In this document: in pieces, positions 18,048 through 26,911 of the stretch
Layout of the letters: every line of letters begins with the position of its first letter
Position numbering within the stretch: position 1 is the stretch's first letter
Assembly (NCBI GenBank): GCA_030833315.1
Contig: JAURHM010000003.1
Span: forward strand, 1-38,080
DNA: 38,080 nucleotides
Direction: 5' to 3'
From: Burkholderiales bacterium
GTDB taxonomy: Bacteria; Pseudomonadota; Gammaproteobacteria; Burkholderiales; SG8-41
Notes under the pieces: model-generated
Told to the model about the DNA's origin: nothing
Databases searched by the model: none
Seen by the model: only the letters and a program-made list of their open reading frames with translations
Made by a program: the position numbers and the translations under genes

Positions 18048-18681
18048 TCTCGCAATACTCGTGTTCGCCAAGGCGCCGGTCCCCGGCACGGCAAAAACAC
18101 GGTTAATTCCGCTGCTCGGCGCAGATGGTGCCGCAGAACTGCAGGGATGTTTGCTCCGCCATGCACTGGCCACCGCACGGGCAGCGGCGCCAGCGAAACT
18201 GGATCTGTGGTGCACGCCTGATGCAGGACACCCGGCGCTGGTTACGGCAGCTGGCGATGCCGGCGCGACGTTGCATGTGCAAAGCGGCGACGATATCGGC
18301 GCACGCATGGCGCAGGCCTTTGCGCAATCACTGGCACAGACGAAATACGCGATTTGCATCGGCACCGACTGCCCGGCTCTGACTGTCAGGCATCTTCATG
18401 ATGCGGCCGCGGCGCTACGCGCCGGCCATGACGCGGTCATCAGTCCGGCAGAGGACGGCGGATACACGCTGATCGGTCTCACGCGCAACGAGCCACAACT
18501 GTTCGCCGGCATTGCCTGGAGCAGCGATCAGGTGATGGCGCAAACCCGCGAACGACTGCAAGACTGCGGGTTGCGCTGGCAGGAACTGGAAACACTGTGG
18601 GATGTGGACCGCCCCGAAGACTGGCAGCGCCTGCAGCGATCCGGACTCATCGATGAACGTCATGAAAAACCGCCGGCCTGA
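18028..18681 (+). CDS. TIGR04282/DUF2064 nucleotidyl-/glycosyl-transferase-like protein
   Basis: A 217-residue protein with a nucleotidyltransferase-like fold: LAILVFAKAPVPGTAKTRL near the N-terminus, GDDIGARMAQAF, IGTDCPALTVRHL and SPAEDGGYTLIGL, all diagnostic for this family, called rSAM/selenodomain-associated transferase 1 in TIGRFAMs. The end, LETLWDVDRPEDWQRL, is also typical. Family members are thought to transfer a glycosyl or nucleotidyl group, but no reaction is settled to my knowledge. It overlaps both neighbours. Confidence 0.87.
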   Translation: MSGTNPDLAILVFAKAPVPGTAKTRLIPLLGADGAAELQGCLLRHALATARAAAPAKLDLWCTPDAGHPALVTAAGDAGATLHVQSGDDIGARMAQAFAQSLAQTKYAICIGTDCPALTVRHLHDAAAALRAGHDAVISPAEDGGYTLIGLTRNEPQLFAGIAWSSDQVMAQTRERLQDCGLRWQELETLWDVDRPEDWQRLQRSGLIDERHEKPPA

Positions 18682-19447
18682 TTACCGGCTCAAGCTGCTC
18701 GTGCTGGCCGCGCTGCTCAGCACCTCAGAAGTTTTCGCTGTCGATGATCAACTCGTCGCAGCCGCGTTTTCCTCGCTGCCACCGGGCAACACGCCGCCTG
18801 CCGGCTGGACACCGCTCACCGCGTCCAACATCAAGGTACATACCCGCTACACCCTCGTTGAAGACGGCGGTACGACGGTGCTGCGTGCGGACTCCGAGTC
18901 CGGCGCATCAGGACTGTCACGCAAGCTGCGTGTGGCTCCCGCGGATCTGTCCTGGCTGCGCTGGCGCTGGAAAATCAGCAATCTTATCGAGACTGCGGAT
19001 CTGCACAGGAAAGACCGTGATGATTTCCCGGCGAGGGTTTATGTCATGTTTGATTACCCGCTGGAAAAGCTGCCCTTCTTCGAACGCAACAAACTGCGTG
19101 TGGCGCGCGCCTTGTTCGATCCGGACCTGCCAGCAGCCACGCTGTGTTATGTCTGGGACGGTAACACGCCCGCAGGCACCATCGCGTCCAGCGCCTATAC
19201 CGACCGGGTCAAAGTGATCGTGGTGGAATCCGGCCCCGCACGCATCCGGCAGTGGGTGGATGTGGAACGCAATATCGCGCGGGATTTTCGCGCGGCATTC
19301 GGCGAAGACGCACCGCCCGTCAGCGCCATCGCCGTGGCCTCCGACACCGACAACACAGGCACTTTTGCAACAGCCTTTTTTGGTGACATTTCCTTTAATA
19401 AACATTCACTTATTGATAAATCCGCGCCTGCTGCTGCCAAACCCTGA
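18662..19447 (+). CDS. Exported DUF3047 domain protein
   Basis: About 261 residues from the ATG at 18662 (an ATG at 18653 is also possible). It begins with a signal peptide (basic residues, then LLVLAALLSTSEVFA). The DUF3047 core follows: TRYTLVEDGGTTVLRADSESGASGL, LRWRWKISNLI, DDFPARVYVMFD, LCYVWDGNTPAGT and a C-terminal SAIAVASDTDNTGTFATAFFGDI. This looks like a jelly-roll, carbohydrate-binding-like domain; its function is unknown. It closes the arsS operon and a terminator follows. Confidence 0.83.
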   Translation: MKNRRPDYRLKLLVLAALLSTSEVFAVDDQLVAAAFSSLPPGNTPPAGWTPLTASNIKVHTRYTLVEDGGTTVLRADSESGASGLSRKLRVAPADLSWLRWRWKISNLIETADLHRKDRDDFPARVYVMFDYPLEKLPFFERNKLRVARALFDPDLPAATLCYVWDGNTPAGTIASSAYTDRVKVIVVESGPARIRQWVDVERNIARDFRAAFGEDAPPVSAIAVASDTDNTGTFATAFFGDISFNKHSLIDKSAPAAAKP

Positions 19448-19469
19448 GGAAATTGTTGTTGCCTTTTGG

Positions 19470-19502
19470 GGGGGGCTGGGGAAGAATAGCCCCTCATTTT
19501 TT
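19470..19502 (+). terminator. Rho-independent terminator after the arsS operon
   Basis: Stem GGGGGGCT (19470-19477) with AGCCCCTC (19488-19495), including one G-T pair, and a 10-base loop, then a run of six T at 19497-19502. It lies 22 bases after the DUF3047 stop. The rest of the gap to 19591 is AT-richer and holds a possible -10 (CATAAT, 19549-19554) for the next gene. Confidence 0.65.
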
Positions 19503-19591
19503 GCCGCTGAATCTGCGCTAAAAAACTTTAAGAATCAGGCCCTTGAAACATAATCGACGGCTGACTAACCCGTAACTTTCGCACCCGCTGC

Positions 19592-20701
19592 ATGTCCGAT
19601 CTCTCCAGCGTTTCCGCGTTCGGCAAAACCTCCACCCAACTCCCTGTACAGTGGTATTTCGACCCGCATATTTACGAGGTCGAAAAACGCCTGCTGTTCG
19701 ATAACGGCCCGGGTTATGTCGGTCATGAACTGATGGTGCCTAACAGCGGGGACTATCACGCGCTGGCCTGGCTCGATAACGCACAGGCACTCGTACGCAA
19801 TGCCGGCGGCATCGACCTCATCTCGAACATCTGCCGCCACCGTCAGGCGATCCTACTGAAGGATCGCGGCAACACGCAGAACATCATCTGCCCGCTGCAC
19901 CGCTGGACCTACGGTCTTGATGGCAAACTGCTCGGCGCGCCGCATTTCCCTGACAGCCCCTGCCTCGATCTCGCGCGCACGCCGCTGACCAACTGGAACG
20001 GTCTGCTGTTTGCTGGCCGCCGCGACATTGCGCGCGATCTGGCGAAACTCGGCGTGATGAAGAATCTGGATTTCTCCGGTTACATGCTCGACCGCGTGGA
20101 GATCGACGAATACTCCTGTAACTGGAAAACCTTCATCGAGGTTTACCTAGAGGACTATCACGTCGAGCCCTTCCATCCGGGCCTCGGCCACTTCGTCAAC
20201 GTCAATGATCTGCGTTGGGAATTCGGCGACTGGTACAGCGTGCAGACCTGCGGCATCGCCAACCAGCTGGCACGTCCGGGCAGCCCTGTCTACCAGCGCT
20301 GGCACGATCAGGTCATGCGTTACGGCGAAGGCAAGGCGCCGGCCCACGGCGCGATCTGGCTGACCTATTTCCCGAACATCATGGTCGAGTGGTATCCGCA
20401 TGTGCTGGTGGTCAGCACCATCGTGCCGCGCGGCCCCGAAGCCTGCAGCAACGTCGTCGAGTTCTATTACCCGGAAGACATCGCGCTGTTCGAACGCGAA
20501 TTCGTTGAAGCAGAACAGGCCGCCTACCGCGAGACCGCGGTTGAAGATGCCGAGATCATCGCGCGCATGACCGAGGGCCGTCGCGCCCTGTGGCGACAGG
20601 GCCGCAGTGAAGTGGGGCCCTATCAGTCACCGCTGGAAGACGGCATGGTGCATTTCCATGAATTCCTGCGCCGCAAAATCGGGCCCCAGCTCGCCAAATA
20701 A
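19592..20701 (+). CDS. Rieske non-heme iron oxygenase, alpha subunit
   Basis: A 369-residue ring-hydroxylating-type oxygenase. The N-terminal Rieske site is NICRHRQAIL...CPLHRWTYGLDG, giving C-x-H and C-x2-H for the [2Fe-2S] cluster. The catalytic domain has EDYHVEPFHPGLGHF, with two His for mononuclear iron near residues 189 and 194, and the fold shares features with the choline-monooxygenase-like branch (WYFDPHIYEVEKRLLF start, WYPHVLVVSTIVPRGPEACSN). No reductase or ferredoxin gene is adjacent, so electron donors are elsewhere. The substrate cannot be assigned. It is flanked by terminators on both sides and is thus monocistronic. Confidence 0.87.
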   Translation: MSDLSSVSAFGKTSTQLPVQWYFDPHIYEVEKRLLFDNGPGYVGHELMVPNSGDYHALAWLDNAQALVRNAGGIDLISNICRHRQAILLKDRGNTQNIICPLHRWTYGLDGKLLGAPHFPDSPCLDLARTPLTNWNGLLFAGRRDIARDLAKLGVMKNLDFSGYMLDRVEIDEYSCNWKTFIEVYLEDYHVEPFHPGLGHFVNVNDLRWEFGDWYSVQTCGIANQLARPGSPVYQRWHDQVMRYGEGKAPAHGAIWLTYFPNIMVEWYPHVLVVSTIVPRGPEACSNVVEFYYPEDIALFEREFVEAEQAAYRETAVEDAEIIARMTEGRRALWRQGRSEVGPYQSPLEDGMVHFHEFLRRKIGPQLAK

Positions 20702-20732
20702 TTTGCATTTAAAAACAGGTATTTGCAAGACC

Positions 20733-20763
20733 ATCACGGCAGCTGCGGCTGCCGTGATTTTTT
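20733..20763 (+). terminator. Strong Rho-independent terminator after the Rieske oxygenase
   Basis: An 11-bp perfect stem ATCACGGCAGC/GCTGCCGTGAT with a TGCG loop, followed by TTTTT. It lies 31 bases after the stop codon. Confidence 0.9.
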
Positions 20764-20829
20764 GCGGCGCTTGATTTTCGTTCGGCGTTTGCTACCTTTG
20801 CCGCTCCAGTTAACCACCGGATTGCCGCA

Positions 20830-21681
20830 ATGGCCTACAAGACGCTCGTCAGCGCCGAAGAAACCGCAGCGCATCTGAACGATCCGGAATGGATCATCTG
20901 CGACTGCCGCCATGACCTTGCCGACTACAGCGCCGGTTACCGCGCCTACCGCAACGGGCATATACCGGGCGCACGATTTCTGCATGTCGACTCCGATCTG
21001 TCGGGACCGAGAACCGGTCTGACCGGCAGGCATCCTTTGCCACACCCGTCCACTTTCAGCCTGCGCCTCGGCGCGCTGGGAATCGACAACAGCAAACAGG
21101 TCGTCTCCTACGACGACAGCGGCGGCGCGTTTGCCGCGCGTCTGTGGTGGATGCTGCGCTGGGTCGGACATGAACGCGTCGCCGTGCTCGACGGCGGCTG
21201 GGGCGCCTGGCAGCGTGCCGGACTGCCGCACACCGTTGCCCAACCGGTGGTGGAAGCGGCGACTTACAGCAACCGGGTGCAAACACAACTGACCGTCGAC
21301 AGCGCAGCGGTCACAGCAAACCTGCAGTCGCGCCGGGCGCAGGTGCTGGATGCCCGCTCGCCAGACCGTTATCGCGGTGAAAACGAAACGCTGGATCCGG
21401 TCGCAGGACATATCCCCGGCGCCATCAACCGTTTTTTCAAACTCAATCTGGCTGAAGACGGCTGTTTCAAACCGGCAGCAACGCTGAAGCAGGAATTCGC
21501 CGGCATGCTCAACGGCTACGGCCCCGAAGCCGTCATCCACCAGTGCGGTTCCGGTGTGACCGCCTGCCACAACCTGCTGGCCATGGAAATCGCCGGACTG
21601 GATGGATCGAGGCTCTATCCCGGCTCGTGGAGCGAATGGGTCAGTGATCGTCGCCGGCCGGTCGCTACCGGCAATTCCTGA
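20830..21681 (+). CDS. Sulfurtransferase (mercaptopyruvate/thiosulfate type, two rhodanese domains)
   Basis: A 283-residue protein made of two rhodanese domains. The first (1-130) has ICDCRHDLADYSAGYRAY and GHIPGARFLHVD but no active Cys loop. The second carries CGSGVTACHNLLAM near residue 238. The CGSGVTA loop is that of 3-mercaptopyruvate sulfurtransferases rather than classical thiosulfate rhodaneses (CRKGVT). It moves sulfane sulfur to thiols or cyanide in the cytoplasm. It converges on the fccAB sulfide dehydrogenase genes, which may reflect a shared role in sulfur handling, but that is inference. Confidence 0.9.
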   Translation: MAYKTLVSAEETAAHLNDPEWIICDCRHDLADYSAGYRAYRNGHIPGARFLHVDSDLSGPRTGLTGRHPLPHPSTFSLRLGALGIDNSKQVVSYDDSGGAFAARLWWMLRWVGHERVAVLDGGWGAWQRAGLPHTVAQPVVEAATYSNRVQTQLTVDSAAVTANLQSRRAQVLDARSPDRYRGENETLDPVAGHIPGAINRFFKLNLAEDGCFKPAATLKQEFAGMLNGYGPEAVIHQCGSGVTACHNLLAMEIAGLDGSRLYPGSWSEWVSDRRRPVATGNS

Positions 21682-21710
21682 ACGCCACTGACAAGCGCAG
21701 GCAGAAACAC

Positions 21711-21743
21711 AAAAGAACACGGGGCGCATGGCGCCCCGTGTTC
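21711..21743 (-). terminator. Terminator hairpin between sulfurtransferase and fccB
   Basis: A 13-bp perfect stem, GAACACGGGGCGC (21715-21727) against its complement (21731-21743), with a 3-base loop. On the minus strand it is followed by CTTTTGTGTTT, so it terminates fccAB. It may also stop readthrough from the plus-strand gene. Confidence 0.8.
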
Positions 21744-21765
21744 ATGGATGCAACCGCTTGGCCGA

Positions 21766-23037
21766 TCAGGCCAGCGCTTCAGCCCAGATGTTGCGCGCCC
21801 AACCCCAGGCGTATGCGCCTTCAGCCGTGCTTGCTTCGTTCGATACGCCACCGGAACCTTTGACCGGTGACAGCGTTTTCTGCGCCGGATCATAACGGTG
21901 CACCGAAGCGACATGCATCGCACTGTCGCCGCTGACAAAGCTGTAGCAGGTATTCATCATCATTGTGTCGGTGTTGACCGGATGTCCCTTGATCAACGCC
22001 ACCACGGCGGCAGCGCAGACTTTGGCATGTTGATTGGCCATGCTGCCGGATTTCGGCATTGCCGGCGCGGAGAGCGTGGAATCGCCAAGCACATGCACTC
22101 CTTTGACCGCTGTCGATTCACAGGTAGTCCAGTCAACGCCGCACCAGCGATTGTTGGCGGTAATCAAGCCGCTTCTTACCGCAAAATCGGCCGCGCGCTG
22201 CGCCGGCACGACGTTGATCACGTCGGCCTTCACATTATCAAACTGCAGCTTGATCGTCATGCCTTTGATATCGACATCAGCAATCTCGCTGTTCGGCCGG
22301 TACTCGATCATGCCCTTGTAGAGACCGTTCCAGGCAGCAAGGAACAGACCCTTCTTCGATACCAGATCAGGGTTTGAGTCGAGGACGAGAATCTTGGATT
22401 TCGGTTTGGCCTTTTTGAAATAATCGGCGACCTGACAAACGCGCTCATAAGGTCCGGGCGGGCAGCGATACGGCGCCATCGGAATCTGCAGCGCATAAAC
22501 GCCGCCGTCGCGCATCGACTCCAACTGCTTGCGCAGCGCCACCGTCTGCGGGCCCGCCTTCCAGGCGTGCAGGATGCGGCTTTGTGCGTCGAGGGTATTC
22601 AGTGAAGGAATCTGATCAAACAGAAAATCGACACCGGGCGACACAATGACCCGGTCATAGGGCACAGAGCCGCCGCTGGCCAGCGTGACCTGCTTGTTCA
22701 CGCCGTCCAGCGCAATGGCAGTGTCCTTGATCACGCGGATGCCACGGTTGCGCAGACCATCGTAGCTGAAGGTGATCTGATTCATCTGCGCGTTACCGCC
22801 GATGACCAGATTGCTGATCGGGCAGGACACAAAATAATCATTGGTCTCGATCAGCGTGACGTCGATGTCCGGCCCCCACATCTTGACGAATTTTGCCGCC
22901 GTGGCACCGCCATAACCGCCGCCGACGACCACCACGCGTCCAGCGCTGCCGCTGCCGCCTGTTGCACATCCGGCGAGCGTTGCCACACCGGCGCCGGCCG
23001 AAGCCCACTTCATGAATTCGCGTCTGGAAATTGTCAT
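21766..23037 (-). CDS. fccB: Sulfide dehydrogenase (flavocytochrome c) flavoprotein subunit
   Basis: A 423-residue flavoprotein that oxidises sulfide in the periplasm and passes electrons to the cytochrome subunit. It begins with a Tat signal (SRREFMKWASAGAGVATLAG). The FAD motif is RVVVVGGGYGGATAAKF. The Cys in YFVSCPISNLVIGG matches the position of covalent flavin attachment in known FccB. Cysteines in APYRCPPGPYERVC and NTCYSFV fit the redox disulfide, and the C-terminal flavocytochrome c dimerisation block ends WGWARNIWAE. The gene follows fccA by 9 bases. SoxF is an alternative name for the same family. Confidence 0.9.
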   Translation of the reverse strand: MTISRREFMKWASAGAGVATLAGCATGGSGSAGRVVVVGGGYGGATAAKFVKMWGPDIDVTLIETNDYFVSCPISNLVIGGNAQMNQITFSYDGLRNRGIRVIKDTAIALDGVNKQVTLASGGSVPYDRVIVSPGVDFLFDQIPSLNTLDAQSRILHAWKAGPQTVALRKQLESMRDGGVYALQIPMAPYRCPPGPYERVCQVADYFKKAKPKSKILVLDSNPDLVSKKGLFLAAWNGLYKGMIEYRPNSEIADVDIKGMTIKLQFDNVKADVINVVPAQRAADFAVRSGLITANNRWCGVDWTTCESTAVKGVHVLGDSTLSAPAMPKSGSMANQHAKVCAAAVVALIKGHPVNTDTMMMNTCYSFVSGDSAMHVASVHRYDPAQKTLSPVKGSGGVSNEASTAEGAYAWGWARNIWAEALA

Positions 23038-23046
23038 GGCGTTCTC

Positions 23047-23388
23047 CTAGCGCACCGCCGGCGCAGCGGCTGCGCGGCCCGGCGTCACTGATGCAAAATA
23101 ACCGGCGATCAGCGCCAGCTGCTCGTCGGTATAACCCTTGGCATGCTGATGCATGATGGTCGCAGGACGTTTGCCGTCGCGGAATTCCTGCAACTGTTTG
23201 AGCAGGTAATCGCGGTTCTGGCCGGCCAGGCTCGGCGGCACGCCGTCAACACTGCGGCCATCGGTGCCGTGACAGGTAAAACAGGTGGCTGAGAGGCTGC
23301 GGGCGTAGGTGGGATCGGCGGCGGTCGCGGCATGGGCCAACAGAGACCCGGCCAGACCGACGGCAACAAGCGTCGTCGTTCTCATCAT
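23047..23388 (-). CDS. fccA: Monoheme class I cytochrome c, sulfide dehydrogenase subunit
   Basis: A 113-residue periplasmic cytochrome: signal peptide (VAVGLAGSLLAHAATAA), one heme site CFTCH near residues 36-40, and a downstream Met ligand candidate in ATIMHQHAKGYTDEQL. Its place directly upstream of fccB indicates that it is the electron-accepting subunit. It has one heme, unlike the diheme subunit of Allochromatium. A GGAG ribosome site sits 8 bases before the first of two adjacent ATGs. Confidence 0.87.
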   Translation of the reverse strand: MMRTTTLVAVGLAGSLLAHAATAADPTYARSLSATCFTCHGTDGRSVDGVPPSLAGQNRDYLLKQLQEFRDGKRPATIMHQHAKGYTDEQLALIAGYFASVTPGRAAAAPAVR

Positions 23389-23447
23389 GGTTCACACTCC
23401 ATAAAAATGCAGGATTAACGATCGATCAGTGAGCATTTGATCGCTGC

Positions 23448-23484
23448 AAAAAGATGGCTGCCTTTCGACAGCCATCAATTTTTT
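23448..23484. terminator. Bidirectional hairpin in the clpA-fccA gap
   Basis: An 8-bp stem GATGGCTG (23453-23460) with CAGCCATC (23469-23476) is flanked by an A run on the left and eight T on the right. On the minus strand it ends in CATCTTTTT and so should terminate clpA transcription. A second hairpin closer to clpA (ATACCCCG at 23507-23514 with CGGGGTAT at 23525-23532) may assist. Confidence 0.7.
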
Positions 23485-23540
23485 TTATGGGTCAGTGTCC
23501 TGACAAATACCCCGCCTGTCAAGACGGGGTATACCCGGGG

Positions 23541-25799
23541 TCAGGCGACGCTGACCGGCTCCTCTGCAAACTCCAGCCGCACCTTGCCCGCGCCGTCGAT
23601 ATCGACAGTGACCTTGCCGCCGTTGGCCAGACGGCCGAAAAGCAGTTCGTCGGCCAGCGCACTGCGGATGGTGTCCTGGATCAGGCGCGACATGGGTCTT
23701 GCGCCCATCTGCGGATCGAAACCCTTCTCGGCCAGATAGTCGCGTAACGCCTGCGTGAAATTGATGTCGACTTTCTTCTCGTGCAGCTGCTCTTCCAGCT
23801 GCATCAGGAACTTGTCGACCACACGCAGGATGATCGCGCGGTCCAGAGACTGGAAGGAAATGATGCCGTCGAGGCGGTTGCGGAACTCCGGCGTGAACAT
23901 GCGCTTGATCTCACCCATCTCGTCGCCCGACTGGCGGCTGGCGGTAAAGCCCATAGAGGTCTTCGACAGCTCGGCGGCGCCGGCGTTGGTGGTCATGATG
24001 ATCACCACGTTACGGAAATCCGCCTTGCGGCCGTTGTTGTCGGTGAGCGTGCCGTGATCCATCACCTGCAGCAGGATGTTGAAAATATCCGGATGCGCCT
24101 TCTCGATTTCGTCGAGCAGCAGCACCGAGTACGGATTCTTGGTGATCGCTTCGGTCAGCAGCCCGCCCTGATCAAAGCCGATGTATCCGGGCGGCGCGCC
24201 GATCAGCCGCGATACGGCATGACGCTCCATGTATTCGGACATGTCGAAGCGCAGCAACTCGACGCCCATCACATAGGCGAGCTGGCGCGCGACTTCGGTC
24301 TTGCCGACGCCGGTGGGGCCGCTGAACAGGAAACTGCCGATCGGTTTGGCCGGGTTGCCCAGACCGCTGCGCGCCATGCGGATCGCTGCGGTCAGCGCTT
24401 CGATCGCCTTGTCCTGACCGAACACTACAGCCTTCAGGTCGCGATCCAGCGTCCGCAGCGCATTGCGGTCGTCCACCGAAACCGTCTGCGCCGGGATGCG
24501 CGTGATCTTGGCGATGATTTCCTCGATCTCGTGCTTGCCGATGACCCGCTTCTGTTTCGACTTCGGCAGGATCTTCTGCGCCGCGCCGGCCTCATCAATA
24601 ACATCGATAGCCTTGTCCGGCAGATGGCGGTCATTGATGAAGCGCGCCGAGAGTTCCGCCGCTGCGCTCAGTGCAGCCGGCTGGTATTTAACGCCGTGAT
24701 GCTCCTCGAAGCGCGACTTGAGCCCCTTGAGGATGGCGATGGTTTCCGCCACCGACGGCTCGTTGACGTCGATTTTCTGGAAGCGCCGTGACAACGCATG
24801 ATCTTTTTCGAATACGCCACGATATTCGTTGTAAGTCGTCGCGCCGATGCACTTGAGCTGGCCGCTGGACAGCGCCGGCTTCAGCAGATTCGATGCATCC
24901 AGCGTGCCGCCCGATGCAGCGCCCGCGCCGATCAGTGTGTGGATTTCGTCGATGAACAGAATCGCATGCGGATTTTCATTGAGCTGCTTGAGCACCGCCT
25001 TCAGCCGCTGCTCGAAATCACCGCGGTATTTGGTACCGGCCAGCAGCGCGCCCATATCCAGCGCATAGACCGTGGCTTTTTTCAGAATGTCCGGCACATC
25101 GCCTTCGACCACGCGCCGTGCCAGGCCTTCGGCGATGGCGGTCTTGCCGACACCGGCCTCACCGACCAGCAGCGGATTGTTCTTGCGCCGGCGGCAAAGA
25201 ATCTGGATCACACGCTCGAGCTCGTGGTCACGGCCGATCAGCGGGTCAATCTTGCCTGCGGTGGCAGCAGCGTTCAGGTTTTGGGTATAGGACTCCAGCG
25301 CGCCGCCCGATTGGGTTTCCTGCTCGGCTTCGGCAGCTTCACCTTCCGGCTTCGGCTGCTGCGCCTGCGGCACTTTGCTGATGCCATGGGAAATGAAGTT
25401 CACGACATCCAGGCGGGTCACACCCTTCTGGTGCAGGAAATAAACCGCGTGTGAATCCTTCTCGCCGAAAATCGCGACGAGCACATTGGCGCCGGTGACT
25501 TCTTTCTTGCCCGAAGATTGTACGTGGAGGATCGCACGCTGGATCACCCGCTGGAAACCGAGTGTCGGCTGGGTATCCACCTCTTCCCCGGCAAGGATCG
25601 GCGTATGCTCGGTCACAAAGTCCGCGAGCAACTTGCGCAGTTCATCGACGTTGGCGGCGCAGGCGCGCAGCACCTCGGACGCTGACGGGTTGTCGAGCAG
25701 CGCGAGCAGCAGATGCTCCACGGTGATGAATTCGTGGCGCTTCTGGCGGGCCTCCATAAAGGCCATGTGCAAGCTGACTTCAAGTTCCTGGGCGATCAT
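23541..25799 (-). CDS. clpA: ATP-dependent Clp protease ATP-binding subunit ClpA
   Basis: A 752-residue AAA+ unfoldase that feeds substrates to ClpP. The N-domain (1-145) starts [14 protein letters not shown]. The first ATPase module has Walker [14 protein letters not shown] and the second [13 protein letters not shown], with [12 protein letters not shown] and [13 protein letters not shown] as Walker B. The ClpP-contact tripeptide appears to be MGF in [10 protein letters not shown] where E. coli ClpA has IGL. Length matches the family. clpS lies 27 bases upstream on the same strand, the conserved arrangement. Confidence 0.96.
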   Translation of the reverse strand: MIAQELEVSLHMAFMEARQKRHEFITVEHLLLALLDNPSASEVLRACAANVDELRKLLADFVTEHTPILAGEEVDTQPTLGFQRVIQRAILHVQSSGKKEVTGANVLVAIFGEKDSHAVYFLHQKGVTRLDVVNFISHGISKVPQAQQPKPEGEAAEAEQETQSGGALESYTQNLNAAATAGKIDPLIGRDHELERVIQILCRRRKNNPLLVGEAGVGKTAIAEGLARRVVEGDVPDILKKATVYALDMGALLAGTKYRGDFEQRLKAVLKQLNENPHAILFIDEIHTLIGAGAASGGTLDASNLLKPALSSGQLKCIGATTYNEYRGVFEKDHALSRRFQKIDVNEPSVAETIAILKGLKSRFEEHHGVKYQPAALSAAAELSARFINDRHLPDKAIDVIDEAGAAQKILPKSKQKRVIGKHEIEEIIAKITRIPAQTVSVDDRNALRTLDRDLKAVVFGQDKAIEALTAAIRMARSGLGNPAKPIGSFLFSGPTGVGKTEVARQLAYVMGVELLRFDMSEYMERHAVSRLIGAPPGYIGFDQGGLLTEAITKNPYSVLLLDEIEKAHPDIFNILLQVMDHGTLTDNNGRKADFRNVVIIMTTNAGAAELSKTSMGFTASRQSGDEMGEIKRMFTPEFRNRLDGIISFQSLDRAIILRVVDKFLMQLEEQLHEKKVDINFTQALRDYLAEKGFDPQMGARPMSRLIQDTIRSALADELLFGRLANGGKVTVDIDGAGKVRLEFAEEPVSVA

Positions 25800-25826
25800 A
25801 AGTTTCCGATCATGGCCTGTTGATAA

Positions 25827-26135
25827 TCAATTTTCTTCCATTACGCACTGTAACGGGTGTTGGTGCTGCTTGGCGTACGACTTTACCTGCTCGACTTTGG
25901 TGGCTGCAACATCCCGGGGGAAAACACCGCAGATCCCCATGCCATCGCGGTGAACCTTGAGCATAACCTGTGTTGCGCGTTCCCGGCTCAAGCCGAAAAA
26001 CCTCTGGAGGACGGCGACCACAAAATCCATCGGCGTGTAGTCGTCATTGAGCAGCAGCACCTTGAACATCGGTGGTGGCTTGGTTTTGCTGCGCTTCGCC
26101 TCGAGGACGGTGTCTTCACGCTGCCTGATCGCCAT
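25827..26135 (-). CDS. clpS: ATP-dependent Clp protease adaptor ClpS
   Basis: A 102-residue adaptor that brings N-end-rule substrates to ClpA. Seen are a flexible N-terminal 24 residues, then [17 protein letters not shown] (the N-degron pocket loop), [16 protein letters not shown] with the conserved His, and [12 protein letters not shown]. It is co-directional with clpA and divergent from a cold-shock gene. Confidence 0.96.
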   Translation of the reverse strand: MAIRQREDTVLEAKRSKTKPPPMFKVLLLNDDYTPMDFVVAVLQRFFGLSRERATQVMLKVHRDGMGICGVFPRDVAATKVEQVKSYAKQHQHPLQCVMEEN

Positions 26136-26186
26136 CTGCTGTAAGTGGGGGTTGCTCTGTTCAAATTCAAATCCAGCTCCGGACCT

Positions 26187-26214
26187 ATTGTGTCTGGAAT
26201 CAGGATTTTTTCAA
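26187..26214 (-). promoter_or_regulatory. Candidate promoter of clpS-clpA
   Basis: On the minus strand, TTGAAA (26214-26209) is followed after 16 bases by CACAAT (26192-26187), about 50 bases before clpS. Confidence 0.4.
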
Positions 26215-26276
26215 GTGGCGAAAAGCGCGGCATTTCCGGCTCTGCGAAGGGCTTTTCCCGGCGTTTTGGCCCGCAC

Positions 26277-26305
26277 TTGACTTTCGCCGGCAAATACCCT
26301 AGAAA
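26277..26305 (+). promoter_or_regulatory. Candidate promoter of the cold-shock gene
   Basis: TTGACT (26277-26282), a 17-base spacer, then TAGAAA (26300-26305). This leaves a leader of about 105 bases before the cold-shock ATG. Long leaders are usual for csp mRNAs, where they act as temperature-sensitive structures. Confidence 0.45.
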
Positions 26306-26416
26306 GCAGTCGGGTGTTGGGGTTCAGGTTACAGCGCAAGACCAGTTTGGCCGGTGCTTTCCTTGGAACTCGAACAAATCGCGGAGCCCATCCGCTTTTC
26401 TAATCAAGGCAGGCAT

Positions 26417-26620
26417 ATGGCAACTGGTACTGTGAAATGGTTCAATGACTCCAAAGGCTACGGGTTCATCACTCCGGACGACGGCAGCGAAGATCTTTTC
26501 GCCCACTTCTCCGCGATCCAGATGAATGGCTTCAAGACACTCAAAGAAGGCCAAAAAGTGTCGTTCGAGGTCACCCAGGGTCCGAAGGGCAAGCAAGCCT
26601 CTAACATCCAAGCAGCCTGA
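26417..26620 (+). CDS. Cold-shock domain protein (CspA family)
   Basis: A 67-residue single OB-fold protein that binds single-stranded RNA and DNA. It has both RNP motifs, KGYGFI and DLFAHFSAI, and the usual start [14 protein letters not shown]. The ATG at 26417 is chosen because homology starts there; an upstream in-frame start at 26354 would add 21 unrelated residues. It stands next to clpS in the divergent csp/clpS-clpA layout. A good terminator follows. Confidence 0.95.
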   Translation: MATGTVKWFNDSKGYGFITPDDGSEDLFAHFSAIQMNGFKTLKEGQKVSFEVTQGPKGKQASNIQAA

Positions 26621-26675
26621 AGCTGTGATTTAGCAGCGGGTTGCAGTTCCGCCCACTGCCCTGCAAGAGACAAAG

Positions 26676-26702
26676 CCCGCAGCTTCGCCTGCGGGTTTTT
26701 TT
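26676..26702 (+). terminator. Rho-independent terminator after the cold-shock gene
   Basis: Stem CCCGCAG (26676-26682) with CTGCGGG (26689-26695), loop CTTCGC, then seven T. Between here and 26911 no gene is supported; a GATAAT at 26771-26776 could be a -10 for the next gene. Confidence 0.9.
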
Positions 26703-26911
26703 CTGCCTTTTCCCGGCCATCCCGCCCCGCCGGACCCGCGGCAGACCATGCCGTCCAGGGGAAATAATGCGATAATTCGCCCCCTGACCAGCAGGCAATC
26801 TTTCAAAGGCACGGTGGTCATGGCTTCCGGAAAAGCTGCACCGGGGCGCCCCTCGATCGCGACTACGCGCCGATCACTTGTATGACCCAATTCGAACGGA
26901 GACTTAGAGAA